Below, piece after piece: positions 11,424 through 20,863 of a DNA stretch of 53,226 bases (positions are counted from its first letter, which is position 1; each line of letters opens with the position of its first letter). The translations under genes were made by a program, and so were the position numbers. Location: assembly GCA_017308375.1 (NCBI GenBank), contig JAFKEW010000005.1:1-53226 (forward strand). The letters are read 5' to 3'. This DNA is from Alphaproteobacteria bacterium. GTDB lineage: Bacteria; Pseudomonadota; Alphaproteobacteria; Micropepsales; Micropepsaceae. The notes below the pieces were generated by a model that saw only the letters and a list, made by a program, of their open reading frames with translations, was not told the origin of the DNA and made no database searches.

Positions 11424-11451
11424 TTGTCAATCCGGTGGCCTGGCCTGCTAA
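11424..11451. promoter_or_regulatory. Possible overlapping divergent promoters (glpD / hydrolase)
   Basis: Plus strand: TTGTCA at 11424-11429, 16-base spacer, TGCTAA at 11446-11451, reading toward the hydrolase at 11506. Minus strand: the same bases read TTGACA (11430-11425) toward glpD, though no good -10 follows at 16-18 bases. The shared -35 position would let one regulator act on both directions. Weak call from hexamer matching only. Confidence 0.3.
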
Positions 11452-11505
11452 GCTCAGGGCCAGCAGACCCAGCGCGAAATGACACCAGAGCCAGAGGGGA
11501 AATTC

Positions 11506-12411
11506 ATGCCGCAGATCAAGGCCCACGGACTTTCCTTTGAATATGACTCCTTCGGGCGGGACACCGACCCGGCGGTGCTTCTGATCATGGGCTTCAGCGC
11601 CCAGATGACCATGTGGCCCGAAAAATTCTGCAAGGGTTTGGCGGAGAAGGGGTTTCGCGTCATCCGATTCGACAATCGCGATGCCGGCAAATCCACCCAT
11701 CTGGTGGATAAGGGTATTCCCGATGTCGGCGCCCTGATGGCCCGGCGCATGGCGGGGGAAGCGGCGGGGCCTATCCCCTATACGCTGGATGACATGGCGG
11801 GCGATACGGTCGCCATTCTGGACGGACTCGGCCTGAAGACGGCGCATATCGTCGGTGCTTCGATGGGCGGGATGATCGCGCAACTGGTGGCGGCCAGGCA
11901 TAGGGATCGCGCCCGCAGTCTTGTCTCCATCATGTCCACCACCGGCAATCCGGCCCTGCCGCAGGGCAAACCGGAGGCGATGGCGGTGCTGACCGCGCCG
12001 CCCGCGAGCGACAGCCGTGAAGACCGTATCGCGCAGGGAAAGCGTATCTGGCGCACCATCGGCAGCCCCGGTTTTCCGGCAACGGATGCAGAGCTGGAGG
12101 AGGTGGTGATCCGCGAAGTGGATCGTGTGCCGTTTGAGCCGACGGGCGCCGTGCGCCAGATGGCGGCCATTCTTGCCGCCGATGCGCGCAATGACATTCT
12201 GAAAAATGTGCGCTGCCCCGCGCTCGTCATTCACGGTGCGGATGACCCGCTTCTGCCGGTTGAAGGCGGGCGCGATACGGCGGCCAGCATTCCCGGTGCG
12301 AAACTCGTGATCGTGCCGGGCATGGCGCATGATTTCACCAACGCGATCGTGCCGGTTTATCTGGAGCATGTCGGCGGTTTCATCACCGCGGTCGAACGGA
12401 AAACTGCCTGA
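11506..12411 (+). CDS. Alpha/beta hydrolase
   Basis: 301-residue alpha/beta-hydrolase-fold protein with the nucleophile elbow GASMGG (serine near 119), the RFDNRDAGKST segment after strand 4, and the late HGADDPLLPVEGG and PGMAHDF segments that place the acid and histidine of the triad. It resembles proteins annotated as esterases or aclacinomycin-methylesterase-like; the substrate is unknown. The start at 11506 has GAGGGG 6 bases upstream; an upstream ATG at 11479 lacks this. It is followed 31 bases later by a close paralogue. Confidence 0.88.
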   Translation: MPQIKAHGLSFEYDSFGRDTDPAVLLIMGFSAQMTMWPEKFCKGLAEKGFRVIRFDNRDAGKSTHLVDKGIPDVGALMARRMAGEAAGPIPYTLDDMAGDTVAILDGLGLKTAHIVGASMGGMIAQLVAARHRDRARSLVSIMSTTGNPALPQGKPEAMAVLTAPPASDSREDRIAQGKRIWRTIGSPGFPATDAELEEVVIREVDRVPFEPTGAVRQMAAILAADARNDILKNVRCPALVIHGADDPLLPVEGGRDTAASIPGAKLVIVPGMAHDFTNAIVPVYLEHVGGFITAVERKTA

Positions 12412-12442
12412 TAGTTCTAATGGCAATGCGGGGGAGGGGACG

Positions 12443-13357
12443 ATGACGAAAATCCGCGCCAATGGCGTCGAACTCGAGTATGACGAGATCGGACCCCGTG
12501 ACGGCATCCCGTTTCTGATGATCAGCGGCTTCGGCAGCCAGATGACATCGTGGCCCGACGAATATCGCAAAACGCTGGCGAATGCGGGTTTACGCTTCAT
12601 CCGCTTCGACAATCGCGATGTCGGCCTGTCACAGAAATGGGACGGGATCATCCCGGACATCCGCAGCGTGATTGCCGACGCCCGTGCGGGGAAGAAGCCC
12701 AATATTCCCTATACGCTGGACGATATGGCGGCGGATGCGGTGGGGCTGCTCGATGCGCTGGGCATCGACAGCGCGCATATTTCCGGTGCGTCGATGGGTG
12801 GCATGATCGCGCAACTCGTGGCGCTCAATCACCCGGCGAAAACGCGCGCGCTGATTTCGATTTTTTCCACCACCGGCGATCCGTCGCTACCGCCCGCCAC
12901 GCCGGAAGCGATGGCGGCGCTGACCGCGGCACCGGCATCGCAGGATCGCGAGACGGTGATCGCTCACACCCTGAAGGGCCGCCGGGCTTATGCCTCAACC
13001 GCCCATCCCTTCGATGAAGCACGTCTTCGCGCGTTGATCGGGGCGACCTATGACCGGATGTATTATCCGCAAGGCACGCAGCGCCAATATGCGGCTATCG
13101 GGGTTGCCCCGCCGCGTACCGAACGCCTGGCCACGTTAAAAGCGCCGACGCTGGTGCTCCATGGGGCCGCCGATACGCTGATTCCGGTGCAAGGCGGGCG
13201 CCACACGGCCAAGTGCATTCCGGGCGCGGAATATCACGAGATCGAGGGTTGGGGGCATGACATGCCGCTCGGTGTCATCCCGGAGGTGACGGGCCATATC
13301 GTGCGGTTTGTCGAAAGGGTCGAAAAGGAACGGCAGAAAAGCGCCAGTCAGCGCTGA
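12443..13357 (+). CDS. Alpha/beta hydrolase, paralogue of the preceding gene
   Basis: 304-residue alpha/beta hydrolase sharing the same landmarks as its neighbour: RFDNRDVGLSQKW, the elbow GASMGGMIAQLVAL (serine near 117), HGAADTLIPVQGG and the terminal GWGHDMP. The near-identical elbow and matched spacing show a tandem duplication followed by divergence. GGGGAGGGG lies just before the ATG. Its stop abuts the stop of convergent rpmG with no gap. Function is unassigned beyond a likely ester or similar bond hydrolase. Confidence 0.88.
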   Translation: MTKIRANGVELEYDEIGPRDGIPFLMISGFGSQMTSWPDEYRKTLANAGLRFIRFDNRDVGLSQKWDGIIPDIRSVIADARAGKKPNIPYTLDDMAADAVGLLDALGIDSAHISGASMGGMIAQLVALNHPAKTRALISIFSTTGDPSLPPATPEAMAALTAAPASQDRETVIAHTLKGRRAYASTAHPFDEARLRALIGATYDRMYYPQGTQRQYAAIGVAPPRTERLATLKAPTLVLHGAADTLIPVQGGRHTAKCIPGAEYHEIEGWGHDMPLGVIPEVTGHIVRFVERVEKERQKSASQR

Positions 13358-13525
13358 CTATTTGATTTTGCCTTCCTTGAATTCGACATGCTTGCGCAGC
13401 ACCGGATCGTATTTCTTGATCGAGAATTTCTCGGTCATGGTGCGGGTGTTCTTCTTGGCAACGTAGAAGAATCCGGTATCGCCCGAGCTGTTGAGCCGGA
13501 TTTTTGCGGTTGTCGGCTTGGCCAT
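13358..13525 (-). CDS. rpmG: 50S ribosomal protein L33
   Basis: 55-residue small basic protein of the large ribosomal subunit, near the tRNA exit site. [20 protein letters not shown] and the C-terminal [13 protein letters not shown] are typical of the alphaproteobacterial L33. The zinc-binding cysteines found in some L33 forms are absent, the usual zinc-independent type. A good promoter lies just upstream (13564-13591). Confidence 0.97.
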   Translation of the reverse strand: MAKPTTAKIRLNSSGDTGFFYVAKKNTRTMTEKFSIKKYDPVLRKHVEFKEGKIK

Positions 13526-13563
13526 GGGCGTCAGACTCCGGAAAAACGTGTCGAAGGGGCGGT

Positions 13564-13591
13564 AACCTAGCCATGGGGGCGGGCTTGTCAA
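13564..13591 (-). promoter_or_regulatory. Promoter for rpmG
   Basis: On the minus strand, CTTGACA has its -35 hexamer TTGACA at 13591-13586, then a 16-base spacer and TAGGTT at 13569-13564. The expected start of transcription near 13557 gives a leader of about 30 bases before the rpmG ATG. The -35 matches the alphaproteobacterial CTTGAC consensus. It overlaps the last bases of the transporter gene, so rpmG would be transcribed separately. Confidence 0.55.
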
Positions 13592-14733
13592 GCCGCCTTG
13601 GCGCGCCGCCCGGAGAGGATCAGATAGGCGACGTAAGCCGCGCAGATTCCTGCCAAAACCACCAGCAGGCCATGGGGGTTCCAAAGGTCGAGCGCCACCC
13701 CCTCCGCCGCCGGGCCGAGCAGAAGGCCGAAGCAATAGAACATCACATAGCCCGCATTGGCGGTGGCAAGGCGGCCTGATTTCACCTGTTCGCCCAGAAG
13801 CGTCAGCCCCACGGAATAGACCCCCAGGATCAAACCGCCCCAGATCGCCAGCACGAAATAGAGCAGCGCAGGCGTGCTGATGGTGAGCGGCACCAGTGCC
13901 GTGCCCACCACCCCGGTTGAGGCACAAAGGGCCAGCAATGTGCGCCGGTTCATCCGGTCCGCCAGATAACCGAGCGGAAGCTGGAACAGGATGCTGCCTG
14001 CCGCGATGGCGGTGACGATCAGGGCGGCGGCGGCTTCGTCATACCCCATGCGCACGGCATAGACCGGCAACAGACCGACCATGCCTGCGTCGATGGCGCC
14101 GAAGACAAAGGCGGCGGTAAAGGCGACAGGCGCAAGCCCCAGCACCGAGAGGATGGAGCCGGTTTCCCGCTCTTCGATCTGCGGCGCGGTGCGCCGGGCG
14201 GCAAGCGCGGGTGCCAATGCCAGAAGCAGAAGGGCGGCCCCCATGCCGAACGGCGCGAAGCCATGAGTGCCGATCACTTGCAGGATGGTGGGGCCGATGC
14301 CGAAGCTGCCCGACATGCAAATGGCATAAACCGCAATGAAGCGGCCGCGATTGTGTTCGTCAGCCAGCCGGTTGATCCAGTATTCGGTGACCACGAACAG
14401 GCCGTTCAGGGCCGCTGACAGCACGAAGCGGACGGGAAACCACAGCCACAGCGATGGCACCATATAAATCGCGATAAGAGATATGGCCGCTATGACCAGA
14501 GAGGCCGCAAGAAATTCCGCTGTGCCGAAGCGGCGGATCCAGCCCGGCACGAACGGTGTGACCACCAGCGCGGCAAGCCCGGCGGTGGCGAGGTTCATGC
14601 CGTTGACGCTGCCGGCCACGCCCATACGTTCGAGCATCAGGGACAGCAGCGGCAGGGTCAGCCCCATGCCCATGCCGTAAGCGGCAACCGACGACAAAAT
14701 GGCAATCAGGCTGAGGCGGCGGCCCGCGCTCAC
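13588..14733 (-). CDS. MFS transporter, YcaD-like
   Basis: 381-residue inner-membrane protein with about 12 hydrophobic segments, of the major facilitator superfamily. [20 protein letters not shown] after the fourth to fifth helices and the second-half [15 protein letters not shown] match the YcaD-like subgroup. The transported compound is unknown. Translation starts at GTG overlapping the NUDIX stop (GTGA), so the two genes are coupled; I would not infer substrate from that pairing. Confidence 0.85.
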   Translation of the reverse strand: MSAGRRLSLIAILSSVAAYGMGMGLTLPLLSLMLERMGVAGSVNGMNLATAGLAALVVTPFVPGWIRRFGTAEFLAASLVIAAISLIAIYMVPSLWLWFPVRFVLSAALNGLFVVTEYWINRLADEHNRGRFIAVYAICMSGSFGIGPTILQVIGTHGFAPFGMGAALLLLALAPALAARRTAPQIEERETGSILSVLGLAPVAFTAAFVFGAIDAGMVGLLPVYAVRMGYDEAAAALIVTAIAAGSILFQLPLGYLADRMNRRTLLALCASTGVVGTALVPLTISTPALLYFVLAIWGGLILGVYSVGLTLLGEQVKSGRLATANAGYVMFYCFGLLLGPAAEGVALDLWNPHGLLVVLAGICAAYVAYLILSGRRAKAA

Positions 14734-15440
14734 AAATGGTCCAGGCTGGCTTTACCACGGCGAAAGCGGAAGAAGGGCACCGGGCGGGAAGGATCGGCGC
14801 CATCGGAAAGCCGCGCCTCCACCTCATCCAGGACCGTGCGCGTGATGCTGGGCAGATCGAGTTCGCGCGCTTCCGAAAGCGTGGGCCAGCAGGGTTCGAG
14901 CAGTTCTTCTGTTTCCGCTGAATCCAGCACATGGGCGATGTGGCTGGCATCGGTCATGAAGAAGCGGGCATCGAAACGGCGCGTGCGGTTGGGCGGCGTG
15001 ATGGCGCGCGCGATGAATTCCAGATGTTCGAGTTCGGGCACGATGCCGTGCGAAAAGAATTTCTGCCATGCGGGTGCGCGCGTGCGCGGCACATGGACCG
15101 TGGGCGCGCCGAGGATGACGCCGGTTTCTTCAAAGGTTTCGCGGATGGCGGCGAGCGCCAGGCCGCGTGCGCGGCTTTGCGTGATGCCGCGTGATACGCG
15201 CACCGCCACATCCGGGCGCAGATCGCTTGTCACCGGCAGACGTTGATCGGCCGGGTCCATCCGCCCGCCGGGAAAGACATATTTGCCGGCCATGAAGGCC
15301 ATGGTCTTGTGGCGCCGCCCCATCAGCACGCGGATTTCGCCCTTGTCGCGGCGAACGAGGATGAGTGTGGCGGCATCTTTGGGGCGTAAGGCCCCCGGAA
15401 CGATTTTTTCGTTGTCGGAATCGATTTGGGCAGGCGGCAA
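14730..15440 (-). CDS. NUDIX hydrolase (NUDT19-like)
   Basis: 236-residue pyrophosphohydrolase. The NUDIX box is split by an insertion as in the NUDT7/NUDT19 group: FPGGRMDPAD near 56-65 and RETFEETG at 100-107, whose glutamates bind the metal. That subgroup often cleaves CoA or acyl-CoA esters, but this is family knowledge, not seen here. The best start is TTG at 15440 with CGGGAG 7 bases upstream; there is no suitable ATG. The gene sits between rnr and the transporter, a familiar rhizobial context. Confidence 0.85.
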   Translation of the reverse strand: MPPAQIDSDNEKIVPGALRPKDAATLILVRRDKGEIRVLMGRRHKTMAFMAGKYVFPGGRMDPADQRLPVTSDLRPDVAVRVSRGITQSRARGLALAAIRETFEETGVILGAPTVHVPRTRAPAWQKFFSHGIVPELEHLEFIARAITPPNRTRRFDARFFMTDASHIAHVLDSAETEELLEPCWPTLSEARELDLPSITRTVLDEVEARLSDGADPSRPVPFFRFRRGKASLDHL

Positions 15441-15488
15441 TGGAGACTCCCGATATTAGAAACAAGGGTACGGATTTTTCCGTGCCGA

Positions 15489-17723
15489 TCAACGCTTGGC
15501 TTTGCCGCGTTTCTGCCGGAATTTTTCCTGGCGCACCGGTTTGCCGGGGGTGGTCTTGCGCGGGCGGCGGTCCTGTGCCGTTTCGGCAAGGTCGAAACGC
15601 AAGCCGCCGGTGAGCGGGGCCGCTTCCACCAGGCGGACATGCAGAATGTCGCCAAGGCCGTATTTGGTGCCGCTGCGTTCGCCAATCAGGGCGTGGCGGC
15701 GCTCATCGTGGCGGAAGAATTCCGTGCCGAGTGTGCGAACCGGGATCAGCCCTTCCGCACCGGTTTCGGGAATACGCACGAACAGCCCGAAGCGTGTCAC
15801 GCCGGTCACGCGCACATCGAAACTGTTGCCGACGCGTGCTTCCATATAGGCGGCGACATAACGGTCGGTGGAATCACGTTCCGCCGCCATCGCGCGGCGT
15901 TCGCAGACCGAAATGTGGTCGGCGGTTTCACGCAGGCGGCCGATGTCGCTATCGCTGAGGCCATCGTCGCCGAATTTGAAGGCGCGGATCAGGGCGCGAT
16001 GCACAATGAGGTCGGCATAGCGCCGGATGGGCGAGGTAAAGTGCGCATAATGCGACAGGTTCAGCCCGAAATGACCGATATTGTCGGGGGAATAGACGGC
16101 CTGTGCCTGTGTGCGCAGCACCACATCGTTCAGCACATCGGTGTGGGTGGTGTTTTTCGCGCGCTCCAGAATGCGGTTGAACGTGCCGGGTTTGACCACC
16201 TGACCTTTGGCGAAAGGAATATCGACCGTGCGCAGAAAATCGGAGAACGCCAGTAGTTTTTCTTTCGAGGGATGTTCATGAACGCGGAAGATCAGCGGCA
16301 CGCGTGCCTTCTCCAGCGTTTCGGCCGCGGCGACATTGGCCTGCACCATGAACTCCTCGATCAGGCGCATGGATTCCAGCCGTTCGCGATAGGCGATGGA
16401 CTTCACTTTGCCATCTTCGCCGATGATGACGCGCCGTTCCGGCAGATCGAGATTCAGGGGCTGCCGCTTGTCGCGCGCGGCGGCCATGGCCTGATAGGCC
16501 GTCCATAAGGGCGCCAGCGTTTCCTTTGCAATCGCGCGGCAATCGTCATCGGGGTTGCCGTCAAAGGCACGTTGCGCCTGATGGTAGGAAAGCCGCGCAG
16601 CGCTGCGCATGATGCCGCGCAGGAATTCGTGATGCTTCTTGTTGCCGTGGCGGTCGAACACCATGCGCACGGCAAGACAGGCGCGATCCTCCCCCTGTTG
16701 CAGGGAGCAGAGGCCGGCCGACAGCCGCTCCGGCAGCATCGGCACCACGCGGTCGGGGAAATAGACGGAGTTGCCGCGCTCATAGGCAGCACGGTCCAGC
16801 GCAGAACCCGGCGTGACGTAGTGGCCGACATCGGCAATCGCCACGATGGCGACGTGACCGCCCGCGTTGCGCGGATCGTCATCCGGGCCTGCCCACACCG
16901 CATCGTCGTGATCGCGTGCATCTTCGGGGTCGATCGTGACAAGCGGGATGTGACGCAGATCGGTGCGCCCCTGCGGGCCGGCCGGTTGGGCACGCTCGGC
17001 TTGCGCAATCGCGTCTGCCGGAAATTCGGTCGGAATGCCGTGGGCGTGAATGGCAATCAGGCTGATCGCCTTGGGCGCATCCATGCTGCCCAGCCGCTCC
17101 ACAATGCGGGCGCGCGGGGCACCATAGGCGCGGCCGGCCAACGGTTCGGCCAGCACCAGTTCGTTCGGTTTGGCGCCGTTCTGGTCGCGCGCATCGACCA
17201 CGAATTCCAACCGGCTTTTGCGATCGATCGGCGCGATCAGGCCTTCGCGTTCGCCGTGATGAAACACGCCCAGAACCTTGTGCGCGGATGCGCCCAGCCG
17301 CTTGATGATGCGGGCTTCATAACCGTTTCGGGTTTCACTGATGCGGGCGAGGATGCGGTCGCCGTCGCCCGGCGCATCGCCCTCGCGCCCCGGCAGCACG
17401 ATAATTTGCGGCGGTTCTTCATTGCCCTCCCACCGCTGCGGGCGGGCCAGAAGCTCGCCATCGTGATCGCGGCCACGGATTTCCAGCACCAGCACCTCGG
17501 GCAGGGCACCAGACTTGGCGAAGCTGCGTTTGCGGCCGCGGGTGATGGCGCCTTCGGTTTCCAGCTCTTTCAGAATGCGCTTCAGCGCGATGCGGTCATT
17601 GCCGATAACGCCCAGCGTGCGTGCCAGATCGCGCTTGGTGGCGTGCGGATTGCTGGCAAGCGCATCGAGCACGCTTTCCCTGCTGAGCGTGGCCTGCGTT
17701 TCCCGGTTGCGTTTTTTGTTCAA
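15489..17723 (-). CDS. rnr: Ribonuclease R
   Basis: 744-residue processive 3'-5' exoribonuclease that degrades structured RNA and takes part in rRNA and tmRNA quality control. An N-terminal winged-helix region (ESVLDALASNPHATKRDLAR) and cold-shock domains precede the RNB domain, with the catalytic aspartate cluster DPEDARDHDDAV near 263-274. An S1 domain (GLFVRIPETGAEGLIPVR) follows, then a basic tail rich in Lys and Arg. The only possible start is TTG at 17723: an in-frame TAA lies four codons upstream and no ATG occurs for a long way downstream. Linked to topA, as in relatives. Confidence 0.95.
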   Translation of the reverse strand: MNKKRNRETQATLSRESVLDALASNPHATKRDLARTLGVIGNDRIALKRILKELETEGAITRGRKRSFAKSGALPEVLVLEIRGRDHDGELLARPQRWEGNEEPPQIIVLPGREGDAPGDGDRILARISETRNGYEARIIKRLGASAHKVLGVFHHGEREGLIAPIDRKSRLEFVVDARDQNGAKPNELVLAEPLAGRAYGAPRARIVERLGSMDAPKAISLIAIHAHGIPTEFPADAIAQAERAQPAGPQGRTDLRHIPLVTIDPEDARDHDDAVWAGPDDDPRNAGGHVAIVAIADVGHYVTPGSALDRAAYERGNSVYFPDRVVPMLPERLSAGLCSLQQGEDRACLAVRMVFDRHGNKKHHEFLRGIMRSAARLSYHQAQRAFDGNPDDDCRAIAKETLAPLWTAYQAMAAARDKRQPLNLDLPERRVIIGEDGKVKSIAYRERLESMRLIEEFMVQANVAAAETLEKARVPLIFRVHEHPSKEKLLAFSDFLRTVDIPFAKGQVVKPGTFNRILERAKNTTHTDVLNDVVLRTQAQAVYSPDNIGHFGLNLSHYAHFTSPIRRYADLIVHRALIRAFKFGDDGLSDSDIGRLRETADHISVCERRAMAAERDSTDRYVAAYMEARVGNSFDVRVTGVTRFGLFVRIPETGAEGLIPVRTLGTEFFRHDERRHALIGERSGTKYGLGDILHVRLVEAAPLTGGLRFDLAETAQDRRPRKTTPGKPVRQEKFRQKRGKAKR

Positions 17724-17778
17724 GACTTGTCTTTACCGCCGCCCCGCCTGCGAGCCTACCAGTTTTGAGTCCCATGCC

Positions 17779-20412
17779 TCAGGCCGATTTCGCAATCTTC
17801 CTGCCTTTTGCGGATGCCTTTTTCGAGGACGCCTTTTTGACGGGCTTCTTTACCGTGCTCTTTTTGGCGGCAACCTTTTTCGGCGCTGTTTTTTTGGCGG
17901 GCGCTTTACGGGCCGGCTTTTTACCGCCCTTGGCCGCGCGCGCTGCGATCAGGTCCACCGCCTGTTCCAGCGTAACCGATTCCGGCTCCATGCCATCGGG
18001 GAGGGTGGCGTTGACGCTGCCATCGCTGACGTAGGGGCCATAGCGGCCTTTCAGAACTTTCACCGGCGCGCCGCTTTCAGGATGGGCACCCAGTTCTTTC
18101 AACGCGGTGGCACCGCGCGGCCCGCGGCCCTTGGCCTTCTTTTCCGCCAGCAAGGTGACGGCGCGGTTTACGCCCACGGTGAAAACGTCTTCGGCGGATT
18201 CGAGCGAGGCGTATTGCCCGTTGCTCGCGACATAGGGCCCATAGCGGCCGAAATTCGCCGTGATCATCTCACCGGTTTCGGGATGAATACCCACGTCGCG
18301 CGGCAGCGACAGAAGCTTCAGCGCGTATTCCAGCGTCACATCATCCGCGCTGATCCCTTTGGGAATGCCGGAGCGCGAAGGCTTTTCGCCGTCCTTGCGT
18401 TCGACATAGGGGCCAAAGCGCCCCACCTTCAATTCAACCGGCTCGCCCGTGATCGGATCGTTGCCCAGCAGACGCGGCTGTGCATCGCCGTCTTCGCCCG
18501 GCTTCGCGCCCAGCTTCCGTGTGAAGCGGCATTCGGGATAGTTGGAACAGCCGACAAAGGCGCCGAAGCGGCCAAGCTTCAGGCTGAGCCTGCCATTGCC
18601 GCAGGAGGGGCAGACGCGCGGATCGGCGCCATCGCCCGCTTGCGGGAAGATGTGTGGCGCCAGAATATCGTCCAGCGTATCGATGACCTGGGAAATCTTC
18701 AGGTCCTTGGTTTCACCGATGGCGGCAGAAAAATCGCGCCAGAAATCGCGCAGCAGATCCTTCCATTTGAGGGAGCCGGCGGAAATCTCGTCCAGCTTTT
18801 CTTCCAGATCGGCGGTGAAGCCGTATTCGACATAGCGGCCGAAGAAGCTGGTCAGGAAGGTGGTAACGATGCGGCCCTTGTCTTCGGGGATGAAGCGGTT
18901 ACGGTCCATCCGTACATAGGCGCGTTCGCGCAGCACCGACAGAATGGTGGCATAGGTCGAAGGCCGCCCGATGCCCAGTTCTTCCAGCTTGCGCACCAGG
19001 CTTGCTTCGGAATAACGCGGCGGCGGCTCGGTGAAATGCTGCGCCGGTGTGATTTTTTCGAGCGTGGCGGGATCGTTCTCCTTCACCCGCGGCAGGTGCG
19101 CGCCGTCTTCATCGGCCTCGTCGTCCTTGCCTTCCTGGTAGAGGGTGAGGAAGCCGTCGAACAGCGTCACGCTGCCGGTGGCACGCAGCGCGATCCTGTT
19201 ATCGGCGGAGACGGCATCGACCGTGGTGCGCTCCAGCTCGGCGCTTTCCATCTGGCTGGCCATCGCGCGTTTCCAGATCAGTTCGTAAAGCCGGGCCTGA
19301 TCGGAATCGAGGTGACGGGCGATTGCATCGGGCAGCCGGTCGAATGCGGTGGGGCGGATGGCTTCATGCGCTTCCTGCGCATTCTTCGCCTTGCTGGAAT
19401 AGGCGCGCGGCACCCGCGGCAGGTAGCGTTCGCCATATTTGGTGCCGATCATGCGGCGGGCATCGCTGACACCTTCGGGCGCCATCTGCACACCATCGGT
19501 TCGCATGTAGGTGATGAGACCGGCGGTTTCGCCGCCGATGTCCACGCCCTCATAAAGCTGCTGCGCCACCTGCATCGTGCGCTTGGCGTTGAAGCCCAAT
19601 TTGCGGGAGGCTTCCTGCTGCAAGGTCGAGGTGATGAAGGGCGGCGAGGGGTGGCGCTTGACCGGTTTGCTTTCCACCTGGCCGATGTGGAAATTCTGCG
19701 CCTTGATCAGGGATACCGCGCGTGTTGCATCGGCTTCGCTGCCAAGCGCCAGCTTGTCGAGCTTCTTGCCGTCCAACTGGGTCAGGCGCGCGGTGAAGTT
19801 GCCCTCCGGCACTGTCACATCGGCGTCGATCGACCAGTATTCCTGGGGGCGGAAAGCCTCGATCTCCAGCTCGCGTTCACAGATCAGGCGCAGCGCCACC
19901 GATTGCACCCGCCCGGCTGAGCGTGCGCCCGGCAATTTGCGCCACAGAACCGGCGACAGCGTGAAACCCACGAGGTAGTCGAGTGCGCGGCGCGCCAGAT
20001 AGGCGTCCACCAGTTCTTCGTTGATGGTGCGTGGATTGGCGATGGCATCCAGCACCGCGTTCTTGGTGATGGCGTTGAAGACGACGCGTTCCACCGGCAT
20101 TTTGCCGAGCGCTTTTTTCTGCCGCAGCACTTCCAGCAGATGCCAGGAGATCGCTTCGCCCTCCCGGTCCGGGTCAGTGGCGAGGATCAGCTTGTCGGCC
20201 CCCTTCACGGCGTCGGCAATATCCTTCATCCGCTTCTGGGCGCGGGTATCCACTTCCCAGGTCATCGCGAAATCGGCGTCGGGCTGGACGGAACCGTCCT
20301 TGGAGGGCAGGTCGCGGATATGGCCGAAGCTGGCCAGCACTTTGTAGCCCGGACCCAGATATTTATTGATCGTCTTGGCCTTGGCCGGCGATTCCACAAC
20401 AAGCACGTTCAT
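17779..20412 (-). CDS. topA: DNA topoisomerase I
   Basis: 877-residue type IA topoisomerase that relaxes negative supercoils. The N-terminal Toprim domain shows VVESPAKAKTINKYLG and ATDPDREGEA near 100; the active-site tyrosine sits in ITYMRTDG near 301. One four-cysteine zinc module is present (CPSCGNGRLSLK...CSNYPECRF), followed by about three C-terminal topo repeats of the FGPYV/RYGPYV type. The protein ends in a tail of about 50 residues made almost wholly of Lys, Ala, Pro and Ser. Such tails occur in several alphaproteobacterial TopA proteins and probably bind DNA nonspecifically. Confidence 0.97.
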   Translation of the reverse strand: MNVLVVESPAKAKTINKYLGPGYKVLASFGHIRDLPSKDGSVQPDADFAMTWEVDTRAQKRMKDIADAVKGADKLILATDPDREGEAISWHLLEVLRQKKALGKMPVERVVFNAITKNAVLDAIANPRTINEELVDAYLARRALDYLVGFTLSPVLWRKLPGARSAGRVQSVALRLICERELEIEAFRPQEYWSIDADVTVPEGNFTARLTQLDGKKLDKLALGSEADATRAVSLIKAQNFHIGQVESKPVKRHPSPPFITSTLQQEASRKLGFNAKRTMQVAQQLYEGVDIGGETAGLITYMRTDGVQMAPEGVSDARRMIGTKYGERYLPRVPRAYSSKAKNAQEAHEAIRPTAFDRLPDAIARHLDSDQARLYELIWKRAMASQMESAELERTTVDAVSADNRIALRATGSVTLFDGFLTLYQEGKDDEADEDGAHLPRVKENDPATLEKITPAQHFTEPPPRYSEASLVRKLEELGIGRPSTYATILSVLRERAYVRMDRNRFIPEDKGRIVTTFLTSFFGRYVEYGFTADLEEKLDEISAGSLKWKDLLRDFWRDFSAAIGETKDLKISQVIDTLDDILAPHIFPQAGDGADPRVCPSCGNGRLSLKLGRFGAFVGCSNYPECRFTRKLGAKPGEDGDAQPRLLGNDPITGEPVELKVGRFGPYVERKDGEKPSRSGIPKGISADDVTLEYALKLLSLPRDVGIHPETGEMITANFGRYGPYVASNGQYASLESAEDVFTVGVNRAVTLLAEKKAKGRGPRGATALKELGAHPESGAPVKVLKGRYGPYVSDGSVNATLPDGMEPESVTLEQAVDLIAARAAKGGKKPARKAPAKKTAPKKVAAKKSTVKKPVKKASSKKASAKGRKIAKSA

Positions 20413-20674
20413 GGGGATTTGCTGCTGCTCTTGGGCGCGTAGGGCGCGCGCGCCCGGTTACTGACATGGGGTAGGGGGACACTTCTTTATATGTGCCTTG
20501 CCCCCGGCGGCGCGGACACTGATCGAAGTGCGCGGGCCCTGTCAACGCCACTTCCTGTCGGAAATACAATCAGAAGTATTGTTTAATCAAAAATTCAGCT
20601 TGATATTCTATTATTAGTTGTAGTTCCGGTGCAGGGAACTTATGGTTAACGCATCAGCGGAGGGGATTTCAGGC
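20413..20674. other. Divergent intergenic region upstream of topA
   Basis: Shared upstream region of topA (minus) and the small plus-strand gene. On the minus strand a perfect TTGACA lies at 20545-20540, but nothing close to TATNNT follows at 16-18 bases. A GGGGG...CCCCC imperfect hairpin (about 20474-20505) surrounds an AT-rich centre containing TATATAAAG-like bases on the minus strand. Bases 20570-20630 are strikingly AT-rich; TTGTTT at 20579-20584 and GATATT at 20602-20607, 17 apart, could drive the small gene. No further gene seen. Confidence 0.35.
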
Positions 20675-20863
20675 ATGTCACAGGCAGCGATACGGGAAAA
20701 AGTTCGTCAGGCACCCAAGGTCACGGCGATCGATACCGTGCGCTATACGAGGGACATGCTGCTGGGTCTTCGGCAGATGGCGGAAAAGCAGGGAAACCCG
20801 GTTCTGGCACACCTTCTGGCGCTCGCCCTGATGGAGGCGGAGGCCCTGATCGCCGGGCGTTAA
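20675..20863 (+). CDS. Small conserved hypothetical protein
   Basis: 62-residue protein with a charged N-terminal part (SQAAIREKVRQAPKV) and an amphipathic helical C-terminal half (MLLGLRQMAEKQGNPVLAHL, then LALMEAEALIAGR). Small proteins of this pattern occur in many alphaproteobacteria, function unknown. I prefer ATG at 20675 because GGAGGGG lies 9-10 bases upstream; an in-frame ATG at 20642 has a weaker AGGGA close by and would add 11 residues. It reads against the topA-dprA direction, and its stop overlaps the dprA stop by three bases. Confidence 0.65.
   Translation: MSQAAIREKVRQAPKVTAIDTVRYTRDMLLGLRQMAEKQGNPVLAHLLALALMEAEALIAGR

Noticed and set aside
17515..19920. An open frame of about 800 codons on the plus strand opposite topA
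   Set aside because: topA is unmistakable on the other strand. The frame is low-complexity, rich in Arg, Gly, His and Ala, as expected for the antisense of GC-rich codons, and shows no domain or ribosome site.
20474..20505. GGGGG...CCCCC hairpin upstream of topA as a riboswitch or terminator
   Set aside because: The stem is interrupted by unequal internal loops and there is no T-run; no known riboswitch pattern is recognisable.
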